Part shown: positions 56,982 to 64,000 of the stretch, in pieces
How positions within the stretch are numbered: position 1 is the first letter of the stretch
Layout of the letters: each line of letters opens with the position of its first letter
Assembly: GCF_000378945.1 (NCBI RefSeq)
Contig: NZ_KB900539.1
Location: 1,870,813-1,934,812, forward strand
DNA: 64,000 nucleotides
Origin: Methyloversatilis universalis EHg5
GTDB lineage: Bacteria; Pseudomonadota; Gammaproteobacteria; Burkholderiales; Rhodocyclaceae
Direction: 5' to 3'
Translations under genes and position numbers: made by a program
The notes under the pieces: generated by a model
What the model saw: the letters and a program-made list of their open reading frames with translations, nothing else
Database searches by the model: none
What the model was told of the DNA's origin: nothing

Positions 56982-57608
56982 TCAGCCGCGGTCGCGGCGG
57001 CGCTGCAGCGCGAATTTCAGCAGCGCGGCGGCGCTGTCGAGATCGAACTTGCGCTTGATGTTGATGCGGTGGCTTTCCACCGTGCGCACCGACAGATCGA
57101 GCCGCGCTGCGATTTCCTTGTTGCCCAGGCCGTCCGCGATCAGGTCGAGCACGTCGCGCTCGCGCGGCGTGAGCTCGGCTTCGGGCAGGCTGGCACTGAC
57201 CAGGGCGTCGGCCACGCGGGCGCTGAAGTAGCGGCTGCCGGCGCCAACCGCATCGATGGCGGCGACGATTTCGGCCGATGGGCTGTCCTTCAGCACATAA
57301 CCGCGCGCGCCGGCGCGGAAGGCTTCGACCACATATTGCGGCTCGTCGTGCATGGTGAGCATGATCACCTTCAGATCGGGCGCGAGCTGGTGCAGCCGCC
57401 GGGTCAGTTCGATGCCGTGGATGTCGCGCATCGAAATGTCCATCAGCACGCAGTCCGGCGCGTGCCGCTGCACCGCGTCCATCGCTTCGGCCGCATTGCC
57501 GGCTTCGGCCACCACGGTGTAGCGGTCAACCGTTTCCAGCCGTGCGCGCAGGCCGTCGCGCACCAGCGGGTGGTCATCGACGAGCAGCAGGCGAAGGGTG
57601 GCGGTCAT
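56982..57608 (-). CDS. NarL/FixJ-family response regulator
   Basis: Response regulator of 208 residues: receiver domain (LLLVDDHPLVRDGL, VLMDISMRDIHGIEL with phospho-acceptor Asp, VIMLTMHDEPQYV, GYVLKDSPSAEI) and LuxR-type helix-turn-helix (LTPRERDVLDLIADGLGNKEIAARLDLSVRTVESHRINIKRKF). Receives phosphate from the histidine kinase encoded 17 bp upstream in the same operon. Target genes are not evident; the adjacent FUSC gene is a candidate. Confidence 0.94.
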   Translation of the reverse strand: MTATLRLLLVDDHPLVRDGLRARLETVDRYTVVAEAGNAAEAMDAVQRHAPDCVLMDISMRDIHGIELTRRLHQLAPDLKVIMLTMHDEPQYVVEAFRAGARGYVLKDSPSAEIVAAIDAVGAGSRYFSARVADALVSASLPEAELTPRERDVLDLIADGLGNKEIAARLDLSVRTVESHRINIKRKFDLDSAAALLKFALQRRRDRG

Positions 57609-57625
57609 GGCGTCGGAGCGATCGG

Positions 57626-58981
57626 TCACGCGAGGGGCAGGCGGGCGGACAGCAGCGTACCCGAGCCGTCGGAATAAAGCTCGAAGCGGCCGCCGAGTGC
57701 CTCGATGCGCTCGCGCATGCTGCTCAGGCCCAGACCGCGCTGCGGCGAGGCGGACACCGCTTCGACATCGAAGCCGCGGCCGTCGTCGCGGATGTCCAGC
57801 CTGAGCGCGCCGCCCTCGGCGACCAGCCTGAGCGTCAGCCGCGTGGCGCGAGCGTGGCGTTCGACATTGTTCAGCGCTTCCTGCAGCAGCCGGAACAGCG
57901 CGGTGCCGGCATCGCCCGGCGCGACCAGACTGTCGTCCGCCTCGATCTCTACCGCGACGCCGCTGCGCTGGGCGAATTCGTCCAGCACCTGACGCATGGC
58001 CGGCACCAGACCCAGCGTGTCCAGCATGGTCGGGCGCAGGCCATGCGATATGCGGCGCACGTCGCCCAGCACCTCTTCGACGCCGGCGAGACCGCGTGCC
58101 AGCGTGCCGCGCGCGGTGGCTGCCGCATCGGGCAGCGGCTGCGCCTGGTCGAGCCGCGCCTGTGCCGATTCCAGCAGGAACTTGACCGATACCAGACTCT
58201 GGCTCACGCCGTCGTGCAGTTCGCGCGCTACCCGGGCCCGCTCCTTTTCCTGCGAGCGCACGACCTGGCGCGCCAGTTCGCGCATCTTCTGTTCGGCGTC
58301 GCGCCGGTCCGACACATTGAGCGCCAGCCCGGCCAGCGCCACCAGCAGCGTGGCCACCACCGCGATGCCGGCGATCACGCCCATGGTGTTGCGTATGGCG
58401 ACCTGTGCCTGGCGGTCCATGCGCTCGCGTGCCGCCACGATGTCGTCGGTGTACAGGCCGGTGCCTATCATCCAGCCCCATGCCGGCACGGCCGCCACAT
58501 AACCCAGCTTGTTCTCGCTGCGGCCGGTGGAGGGGCGCAGCCACACGAAGTCGACGAAACCGCCGCCCTCGCGTGCGCGGGTGATCAGGTTCTGTATCGT
58601 GGGCCGGCCCTGGGCGTCGCGCACGTCCCACAGATTGCGGCCGACCAGATCCGGCTGGCGCGGGTGCATCAGTGCGCGGCCGTCCATGTCATAGACGAAG
58701 AAATAGCCGTCATCGCCGAATTCCAGCTGGCGCAGCACGTCCAGCGCGGCGGCGCGCGAGGCGGCGTCGTCATGCACGGTCAGATGTTCGATGCTGGCCA
58801 GCGCCAGCGTCACGTAGTTCTGCAGCTCGTGCCGGCGGGCGTCCATCAGGGCCGGCTCGACGATGGCGTGTTCCGCCTCGGTCAATGCCTGTGACTGCAG
58901 TTTCACCACCGCCGCCACCGCCGCGATGGCGAGCAGCAGCGGCACGACCGCAAGCAGGACGAATTTCAGGCGCAGTTGCAT
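57626..58981 (-). CDS. Cache-domain sensor histidine kinase (NarX/DegS-type core)
   Basis: Membrane sensor kinase of 451 residues. One N-terminal helix (LKFVLLAVVPLLLAIAAVAAVV), a periplasmic single-Cache domain (GDDGYFFVYDMDGRALMHPRQPDLVGRNLWDVRDAQG, YVAAVPAWGWMIGTGLYTDDI), a second helix (VIAGIAVVATLLVALAGLAL), then HisKA_3 with the phospho-His in ARELHDGVSQSLVSVKFLL and an HATPase domain (LLQEALNNVERHARA, DDGRGFD, GLGLSSMRERIEALGG). The Cache type suggests a small organic acid as ligand. The start at 58981 gives the normal membrane anchor. Confidence 0.93.
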   Translation of the reverse strand: MQLRLKFVLLAVVPLLLAIAAVAAVVKLQSQALTEAEHAIVEPALMDARRHELQNYVTLALASIEHLTVHDDAASRAAALDVLRQLEFGDDGYFFVYDMDGRALMHPRQPDLVGRNLWDVRDAQGRPTIQNLITRAREGGGFVDFVWLRPSTGRSENKLGYVAAVPAWGWMIGTGLYTDDIVAARERMDRQAQVAIRNTMGVIAGIAVVATLLVALAGLALNVSDRRDAEQKMRELARQVVRSQEKERARVARELHDGVSQSLVSVKFLLESAQARLDQAQPLPDAAATARGTLARGLAGVEEVLGDVRRISHGLRPTMLDTLGLVPAMRQVLDEFAQRSGVAVEIEADDSLVAPGDAGTALFRLLQEALNNVERHARATRLTLRLVAEGGALRLDIRDDGRGFDVEAVSASPQRGLGLSSMRERIEALGGRFELYSDGSGTLLSARLPLA

Positions 58982-59392
58982 GGCGCGATTCGGGAGCAGG
59001 GGCCCGAATGATAAGGGCTGCGACCGGCTTGCTGATGATCTTGTGGAGGCCGCGGACCGGTGAATGCCCGAAGGGTGTTCGCAGCGACGGGCCCGGCCGG
59101 TGACAGGTCGCCGCACTCACCGGCTGTCCGGATTGAGCGCCCGCATCGCGGCGGGGGCGCCGCTCCCGCAATCGTCGCACCGCCCGGCATCTTTCCGGGG
59201 TGACGACGATGCGCCGTGATCGCTGCGGGGGCTGTCCGGTGACGAAGGGCGCTGTCGCCCTCGGCCTACACCGCGCTGCCGCATCGCCGATACGCCCGCC
59301 GGGCGCTGACGGCCATGATTCAGTCCATGCAGCAGCGATCGCCGGCGATCTGCCAGCGGACACATTCCCAACCACCCGATCAGGAGGTCGTC
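58982..59392. other. Intergenic region before the DUF1328 gene
   Basis: 411 bp without a convincing gene. It contains one copy of the GC-rich dispersed repeat (59143-59167), the kinase promoter region and the region upstream of the small stress genes. Confidence 0.5.
59143..59167 (+). repeat. REP-like dispersed repeat, copy 1
   Basis: 25-bp sequence starting GCATCGCGGCGGGGGC and ending GCTCCC, identical to 63843-63867 and, inverted, to 63961-63985. It is imperfectly self-complementary and resembles REP elements of other proteobacteria. Confidence 0.8.
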
Positions 59393-59566
59393 ATGCTCAA
59401 GTGGGCACTCATCTTCGCACTGATATCGCTGGTGGCCGGCCTGTTCGGCTTTACCGGCATCGCGGCCGGTGCCGCAGGCATCGCCAAGATCCTGTTCTTC
59501 ATCTGCGTCGCGGTGTTTCTCATTTTTCTGGTGCTCGGCCTGCTGGGCATCAAGGCCTTGAGCTGA
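59393..59566 (+). CDS. DUF1328 family small membrane protein (YtjA-like)
   Basis: Hydrophobic protein of 57 residues with two membrane helices ([23 protein letters not shown] and [21 protein letters not shown]), the exact length and layout of the DUF1328 family. AGGAGG precedes the ATG. Such genes often accompany general stress genes, as the CsbD gene does here. Confidence 0.92.
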   Translation: MLKWALIFALISLVAGLFGFTGIAAGAAGIAKILFFICVAVFLIFLVLGLLGIKALS

Positions 59567-59667
59567 AGCGCCACAGACATCGCACCAGGCATTGAACGAG
59601 GCATTGAACCAGGCGGGGCGGATCGCCGCCCGCTCGATTTTTTCCAACCACCGAGAAAGGACGTGTC

Positions 59668-59871
59668 ATGAACAGCGACCGTATCGAAGGCAACTGGAAG
59701 CAGCTGAAAGGCAAGGTGAAGGAGCAGTGGGGCAAGCTCACTGACGACGAACTGGACGTGATCGAAGGGCGGCGCGAACAGCTGGCCGGACGCATCCAGG
59801 AGCGCTACGGCGTTGCCCGCGAAGAGGCGGAACGCCAGGTGCAGGACTGGGAAAAGCGGCTGAACCGCTGA
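59668..59871 (+). CDS. CsbD-family stress protein
   Basis: Small hydrophilic, mostly helical protein of 67 residues with the CsbD core DRIEGNWKQLKGKVKEQWGKLTDDELDVIEGRREQLAGRIQERYG. Function is unknown, but family members respond to general stress. AAAGGA precedes the ATG. Confidence 0.94.
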   Translation: MNSDRIEGNWKQLKGKVKEQWGKLTDDELDVIEGRREQLAGRIQERYGVAREEAERQVQDWEKRLNR

Positions 59872-59973
59872 CGCACCAGCGGCCCTGACGGGCGATATCG
59901 CGCCTTTTCCCTGTGATCAGGTGACATCTGGTTGCAGGGCGGAGTGCGGAATCGCCCAGTCTCTTTCCCCCAC

Positions 59974-60003
59974 CGGGCGCGGCTCTTGTACAAGACCGCG
60001 CCC
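59974..60003. other. Stem-loop in the cstA upstream region
   Basis: GGGCGCGG-(C)-TCTT and AAGACCGCGCCC pair around GTACAA. There is no adjacent T-tract. It may end the CsbD transcript weakly or shape the cstA leader. Confidence 0.4.
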
Positions 60004-60167
60004 GCTCCTTTGAAAGACCAAGGGTAAACCCCTACGTGTTTTCACTCGACGGTGCTGCGTAATCGCACCGATGCGCCCCCTCGGGCCCGCTGCCCATACT
60101 CCGGGCAGGCCGCAAAGAGGCGGTCGCGGGCAGCCCGGGTACACCGGGCGTCATCGAGAGGAGACAC

Positions 60168-62234
60168 ATGAACACACTGCTACCCAAACTTGGCTGGGCC
60201 GCGCTTGCGCTGCTCGGTGCATTCGCGCTCGGCGTGGTCGCGCTGTCGCGCGGCGAAACCATCAGCGCACTGTGGATCGTCATCGCTGCGGTGTCGGTCT
60301 ATTTCATCGCCTATCGCTTCTACGCGCGCTTCATCGCCTACAAGGTGATCGGCGTCGACGGCTCGCGCATCACGCCCGCCTGGGCGAAGAACGACGGTCT
60401 GGACTATGTGCCGACCAACCGCAACATCCTGTTCGGTCACCACTTCGCCGCCATCGCCGGCGCCGGCCCGCTGGTCGGCCCGGTGCTTGCCGCGCAGATG
60501 GGCTATCTGCCGGGCATGCTGTGGATTCTGGCCGGCGTGGTGTTTGCCGGTGCGGTGCAGGATTTCCTGGTGCTGTTCATTTCCAGCCGTCGTGACGGCC
60601 GCTCGCTGGGCGACCTGATCAAGTCGGAAATGGGGGCGGTGCCGGGCGTGATCGCGCTGTTCGGCGCCTTCATGATCATGGTCATCATCCTGGCGGTGCT
60701 GGCGCTCATCGTGGTGAAGGCGCTCGCGCACTCGCCCTGGGGCACCTTCACCGTTGCGGCAACGATTCCCATCGCCATCCTGATGGGCATCTATATGCGC
60801 TACATCCGTCCGGGCAAGATCGGTGAAATCTCGCTGGTCGGCTTCGTGCTGCTGATGGCCGCCATCGTGGTCGGCGGCTGGGTCGCGGCCGATCCGGTGT
60901 GGGGCCCGATGTTCACCTTCGACGGCAAAGAGCTGACCTGGATGCTGATCGGCTACGGCTTCGTCGCCTCGGTGCTGCCGGTGTGGCTGCTGCTCGCCCC
61001 GCGTGACTACCTGTCGACCTTCCTGAAGATCGGCACCATCGTCGGTCTGGCGCTGGGCATCGTGTTCGTTGCGCCGCAGCTGCAGATGCCGGCGGTCACC
61101 AAGTTCATCGACGGCACCGGTCCGGTATGGTCGGGCAACCTGTTCCCCTTCCTGTTCATCACCATCGCCTGCGGTGCGGTGTCCGGCTTCCATGCGCTGA
61201 TTTCGTCGGGCACCACGCCCAAGCTGCTGGACAAGGAAACCGACGCGCCGCTGATCGGCTACGGCGGCATGCTGATGGAGTCCTTCGTCGCCATCATGGC
61301 GCTGGTTGCGGCTTCGGTCATCGATCCGGGCGTGTATTTCGCGATGAACAGCCCGGCGGCGCTGATCGGCAAGACCGCGCAGGAAGCGGCCACCGTGATT
61401 TCGCAGTGGGGCTTCGTGGTGACGCCCGAACTGCTGACGCAGACCGCGGCCGACGTCGGCGAATCGACCATCATTTCGCGTGCCGGTGGCGCGCCGACGC
61501 TGGCGGTGGGCATGGCTCACATCCTGCATCAGGTGATCGGCGGCCAGGGCATGATGGCCTTCTGGTACCACTTCGCCATCCTGTTCGAGGCGCTGTTCAT
61601 CCTGACCGCGGTTGATGCGGGCACCCGTGCCGGTCGCTTCATGCTGCAGGATCTGATGGGCACCTTCGTGCCGGCCTTCAAGCGCACCGAAGCCCTCATC
61701 CCCAACCTGGTCGCGACCGGCCTGTGCGTCGCCGCCTGGGGCTACTTCCTGTACCAGGGCGTGGTCGATCCGCTCGGCGGCATCAACACGCTGTGGCCGC
61801 TGTTCGGTGTCGCGAACCAGATGCTGGCCGCTGTCGCGCTGGTGCTGGCCACCGTGGTGCTGGTGAAGATGAAGAAGCAGCGCTACATCTGGGTGACCGT
61901 GCTGCCCACCGTGTGGCTGCTCGCCTGCACGCTGACCGCCGGCTGGCAGAAGGTGTTCAGCGAGAACCCGAAGATCGGCTTCCTCGCGCACGCTGCCAAA
62001 TTCAGCGCCGCCGCCGAAAACGGCGAGGTGCTGGCACCGGCCAAGAGCATCGAACAGATGCAGCAGGTCATCTTCAACGACTACGTCGATGCCGCGCTGG
62101 CTTCGCTGTTCGTGCTGGTGGTGCTGTCCATCACCTTCTTCGGCATCCGCAAGGTGCTGCAGGCGCTGCGCAGCGAACACCCCACCGTGCGCGAAACCCA
62201 CCACGGCGTGCATGCCGAGGCGGTCAAGGCCTGA
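60168..62234 (+). CDS. cstA: CstA-family carbon starvation/pyruvate transporter
   Basis: Inner-membrane carrier of 688 residues with about sixteen to eighteen helices. CstA signatures are VDGSRITPAWAKNDGLDYVPTNRNILFGHHFAAIAGAGPLVGPVLAAQMGYLPGMLW, GRSLGDLIKSEMG, ISSGTTPKLLDKETDAPLIGYGGMLMESFVAIMAL and DAGTRAGRFMLQDLMG. E. coli relatives CstA and BtsT take up peptides and pyruvate; the following yjiX and cobW-like genes match the btsT-yjiX-yjiA order. GAGGAG precedes the ATG. Confidence 0.96.
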   Translation: MNTLLPKLGWAALALLGAFALGVVALSRGETISALWIVIAAVSVYFIAYRFYARFIAYKVIGVDGSRITPAWAKNDGLDYVPTNRNILFGHHFAAIAGAGPLVGPVLAAQMGYLPGMLWILAGVVFAGAVQDFLVLFISSRRDGRSLGDLIKSEMGAVPGVIALFGAFMIMVIILAVLALIVVKALAHSPWGTFTVAATIPIAILMGIYMRYIRPGKIGEISLVGFVLLMAAIVVGGWVAADPVWGPMFTFDGKELTWMLIGYGFVASVLPVWLLLAPRDYLSTFLKIGTIVGLALGIVFVAPQLQMPAVTKFIDGTGPVWSGNLFPFLFITIACGAVSGFHALISSGTTPKLLDKETDAPLIGYGGMLMESFVAIMALVAASVIDPGVYFAMNSPAALIGKTAQEAATVISQWGFVVTPELLTQTAADVGESTIISRAGGAPTLAVGMAHILHQVIGGQGMMAFWYHFAILFEALFILTAVDAGTRAGRFMLQDLMGTFVPAFKRTEALIPNLVATGLCVAAWGYFLYQGVVDPLGGINTLWPLFGVANQMLAAVALVLATVVLVKMKKQRYIWVTVLPTVWLLACTLTAGWQKVFSENPKIGFLAHAAKFSAAAENGEVLAPAKSIEQMQQVIFNDYVDAALASLFVLVVLSITFFGIRKVLQALRSEHPTVRETHHGVHAEAVKA

Positions 62235-62443
62235 CATGAAAGCGCCACGCTCACTGCGTTCGCAACGCCCGGAAGGGGCTGTGGCTGGCCGTCGGGCCGC
62301 GCGGTGCGCGTGGAGTGCTGATCTGAACACGTCCGGGCACTCCGGCTGGCTGCGCGCCCCACAAGGGCCGCAAGCCGTGCCTGCCGCAGATCTGCCGACC
62401 CCGCGGGTCTGTGGCAGGCCGGGCGTGTCCCCGGGAGCGCGAC

Positions 62444-62638
62444 ATGTTTAAGGACCTGGCCCGGATGGGCGAATACCTCGGGCAAGCTGCCCGCCTCATG
62501 GTGGGGCTGCCCGATTACGATACCTACGTTCAGCACATGCGCATGAAGCACCCTGACCAGGCGCCCATGACGTATGAAGAGTTTTTCCGTGAACGCCAGG
62601 AGGCGCGCTTCGGCGGCGCTTCCGGCAAATGTTGCTAG
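62444..62638 (+). CDS. YbdD/YjiX family small protein
   Basis: Protein of 64 residues with the conserved LARMGEYLGQAARLMVGLPDYDTYVQHMRMKHPDQAPMTYEEFFRERQEARFGG core, encoded next to cstA/btsT in many proteobacteria. It ends in a Cys-Cys. Function unknown; probably modulates the transporter. GGGAG precedes the ATG. Confidence 0.93.
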   Translation: MFKDLARMGEYLGQAARLMVGLPDYDTYVQHMRMKHPDQAPMTYEEFFRERQEARFGGASGKCC

Positions 62639-62692
62639 ACCGGCGTCCATGATGACGTCGGTCTTCACCGATGTACCACCCTCCTCCTATTG

Positions 62693-62730
62693 GCCGGGGC
62701 CGGCGCAAGCCCGCCCCGGCATCTTTTTTC
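62693..62730 (+). terminator. Terminator or attenuator between yjiX and the CobW gene
   Basis: GCCGGGGC and GCCCCGGC arms around an inner GGC-GCAA-GCC hairpin, followed by ATCTTTTTT, 17 bp before the CobW ATG. It should reduce read-through into the GTPase gene. Confidence 0.8.
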
Positions 62731-62746
62731 CGGGGAGCGAGAACCG

Positions 62747-63781
62747 ATGAATACCCATACTGAATCCGTACCGGTCACGCTGCTGACCGGTTTCCTCGGC
62801 GCTGGCAAGACCACGCTGCTGAACCGCCTGCTGGCCGCGAATCACGGTCAGCGCATCGCCGTGGTCGAGAACGAGTTCGGTGCCGCCGGCATCGACGGTG
62901 CGCTGCTCGACCGCGCCGCGGTGTCGGTGACCGAACTGTCCAATGGCTGCATCTGCTGCACCGTGCAGGGCGAGCTGGGCGATGCCCTGGCCGGCCTGCT
63001 GGCGCAGCGCGATGCCGGCGAACTGGCTTTCGACCGCCTCATCGTCGAAACCACCGGTCTGGCCGATCCGGCGCCGGTGGTGCAGACCTTCTTCAACGAC
63101 GCCCGGCTGCGCGAGCGCTACCGGCTCGACGGTGTCGTCACCGTGGTCGATGCGGTGCATTTCGACGGCCAGTTCCGCCGCGAGCGCGTCGCCGCCTCGC
63201 AGGTGGCCTTCGCCGATCGGCTGCTCATTTCGCATGCCGATCTGGTGACGCCGGAGGCCCTCTACGAACTGTGCACCCGGCTGCAGCGCGTGAACGCGCG
63301 TGCGCCGCTCATCGTTGCCGGCAGTCCGGACGAAGACTGGCGCGACCTCTTTTCGATCAAGGGCTTTTCGCTGGACGAGCGCGGCCTGCCGGTACGTGGC
63401 TGGCATCCGGTGTCGCCGCGCGCGATTTCCGGCATTGGCGGCATGGCCCGCAAGTCCTGGGACGATGCGGTCGGTTCGCTGCTGCTCGAATGCGATGCCC
63501 CGCTGGACCTCGACCGCGTCGGCGCCTTCGTCGATGCGCTGATCGCCGAACACTCGGTCGACCTGCTGCGCTACAAGGGCATCCTGTCCATTGAAGGCGA
63601 GCCGCGCAAACTGATTTTCCAGGGCGTGCATCGCATCGCTGGCTTCGATTACGGCCGCCCGTGGGAGCAGGGTGAAAGCCGGCAGAGCCGCGTCGTGCTG
63701 ATCGGCCGCAATCTGCCGGTCGAGGTACTGCGGGCCCGCTTCTTCGCCACCGTAGCCGCCCCGGCGGTCGAGGCCGCCTGA
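62747..63781 (+). CDS. CobW/COG0523-family GTPase (YjiA-like)
   Basis: Metal-binding G3E GTPase of 344 residues. Walker A GFLGAGKTT, the zinc/cobalt motif GCICC (in ELSNGCICCTVQGEL), Walker B region LIVETTGLADPAPV, NKxD-like region SHADLV and a CobW_C domain (RYKGILSIEGEPRKLIFQGVHRIAGFDYGRPW). It is the YjiA branch found beside cstA/btsT and yjiX. Thought to deliver a metal to a client protein; client unknown. Confidence 0.94.
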   Translation: MNTHTESVPVTLLTGFLGAGKTTLLNRLLAANHGQRIAVVENEFGAAGIDGALLDRAAVSVTELSNGCICCTVQGELGDALAGLLAQRDAGELAFDRLIVETTGLADPAPVVQTFFNDARLRERYRLDGVVTVVDAVHFDGQFRRERVAASQVAFADRLLISHADLVTPEALYELCTRLQRVNARAPLIVAGSPDEDWRDLFSIKGFSLDERGLPVRGWHPVSPRAISGIGGMARKSWDDAVGSLLLECDAPLDLDRVGAFVDALIAEHSVDLLRYKGILSIEGEPRKLIFQGVHRIAGFDYGRPWEQGESRQSRVVLIGRNLPVEVLRARFFATVAAPAVEAA

Positions 63782-63796
63782 CCGGTCACTCGTTTC

Positions 63797-63821
63797 GCCG
63801 CGATGCGGCTTCGGTTTTCGC
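63797..63821 (+). repeat. 25-bp direct repeat, copy 1
   Basis: Begins GCCGCGATGCGGCTTCGG and ends TTTTCGC; identical to 63976-64000. Part of a composite repeat with the REP-like unit. Confidence 0.8.
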
Positions 63822-63842
63822 GTGCCTCTTTTTTCACGGCCG

Positions 63843-63867
63843 GCATCGCGGCGGGGGCGCCGCTCCC
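63843..63867 (+). repeat. REP-like dispersed repeat, copy 2
   Basis: Identical to 59143-59167 and in inverted orientation to 63961-63985. Confidence 0.82.
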
Positions 63868-63960
63868 ACCAGGACCGGCTCGGCTTGCCGGGTGATCGCA
63901 CCGATTCATGCTTGCGAGACAGGGCAGCCGCCTGAAAACCCCAGCCATCACCCTTGCGTT

Positions 63961-63985
63961 GGGAGCGGCGCCCCCGCCGCGATGC
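63961..63985 (-). repeat. REP-like dispersed repeat, copy 3 (inverted)
   Basis: Reverse complement of copy 2; the pair flanks 93 bases of unique sequence and overlaps the second 25-bp direct repeat at the window edge. Confidence 0.82.
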
Positions 63986-64000
63986 GGCTTCGGTTTTCGC
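63976..64000 (+). repeat. 25-bp direct repeat, copy 2
   Basis: Identical to 63797-63821; may continue beyond the window. Confidence 0.78.

Noticed and set aside
60180..62330. 716-codon minus-strand frame opposite cstA
   Set aside because: Antisense shadow dominated by His/Arg/Gln/Asp; cstA is unambiguous.

Overview
The window is GC-rich, densely coded DNA from what looks like a free-living betaproteobacterium. The supports for this are the Sbp/CysTW sulfate transporter, the SfnR-like sigma-54 activators, the CstA-YjiX-CobW cluster and the REP-like GC-rich intergenic repeats. Rhodocyclales or Burkholderiales seem most likely; a Methyloversatilis-like organism is only a guess. No rRNA, tRNA or CRISPR array was found. 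Most of the window is a sulfur-acquisition island, with housekeeping genes at the right end.

Layout. 1-10.4 kb: sulfate permeases cysT and cysW (cut by the window edge) and the sulfate-binding protein sbp, which are separated by a soluble PAS chemoreceptor, a small hydrolase, the tail-specific protease prc, an MHYT-GGDEF-EAL protein and a complete IS5-family element. 10.5-14.2 kb: a tightly overlapped operon encoding a pyruvate-kinase-like/ATP-sulfurylase-like fusion, a sulfotransferase and a MESH1-like HD hydrolase, behind a sigma-54 promoter. 14.7-18 kb: a sigma-54 activator without a sensor domain, a second sulfate-binding protein and a degenerate EAL protein. 18.2-23.1 kb: a family 2A encapsulin operon (rhodanese, serine acetyltransferase, XRE regulator, SrpI-type shell, cysteine desulfurase cargo). 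23.1-46.2 kb: organosulfur genes, namely three DszB/SsuA-like proteins, two class II aldolase-like proteins, an FMN reductase, three SsuD-like flavin monooxygenases, a TonB-dependent receptor, a dedicated TonB-ExbB-ExbD, an MFS and a heterodimeric ABC exporter, and a second sigma-54 activator. 46.4-50 kb: thioredoxin-like protein and a complete ovothiol pathway (ovoA, ovoB). 50.3-64 kb: Sel1 protein with an ExbB-like/DUF2149 pair, LysR/GST, FUSC protein, a NarL-type two-component system, DUF1328 and CsbD stress proteins, cstA-yjiX-cobW.

How it may work together (inference). CysB-like sites (AAGAAR-N4-KTRCTT) lie upstream of cysT, sbp and sbp2, and looser versions lie upstream of the encapsulin genes. 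The sbp2 operon contains a sigma-54 activator. Eight good-to-fair sigma-54 promoters (TGGCAY-N5-TTGC type) precede the receptor, tonB, monooxygenase, desulfinase-like and fusion-enzyme operons. Six dyads TGCSS-N6-SSGCA lie 41-165 bp upstream of most of these promoters and are candidate activator sites. This reproduces the CysB to SfnR-type activator to sigma-54 cascade known from Pseudomonas organosulfur metabolism, extended here to TonB energising and to an unusual sulfate-activation operon. Released sulfur could feed serine acetyltransferase, cysteine and the encapsulated desulfurase.

The two most unusual items are the pyruvate kinase/ATP sulfurylase fusion operon and the sigma-54 regulon with its shared upstream dyad. 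The encapsulin operon is of a described family but has a cargo with an unusually long leader.
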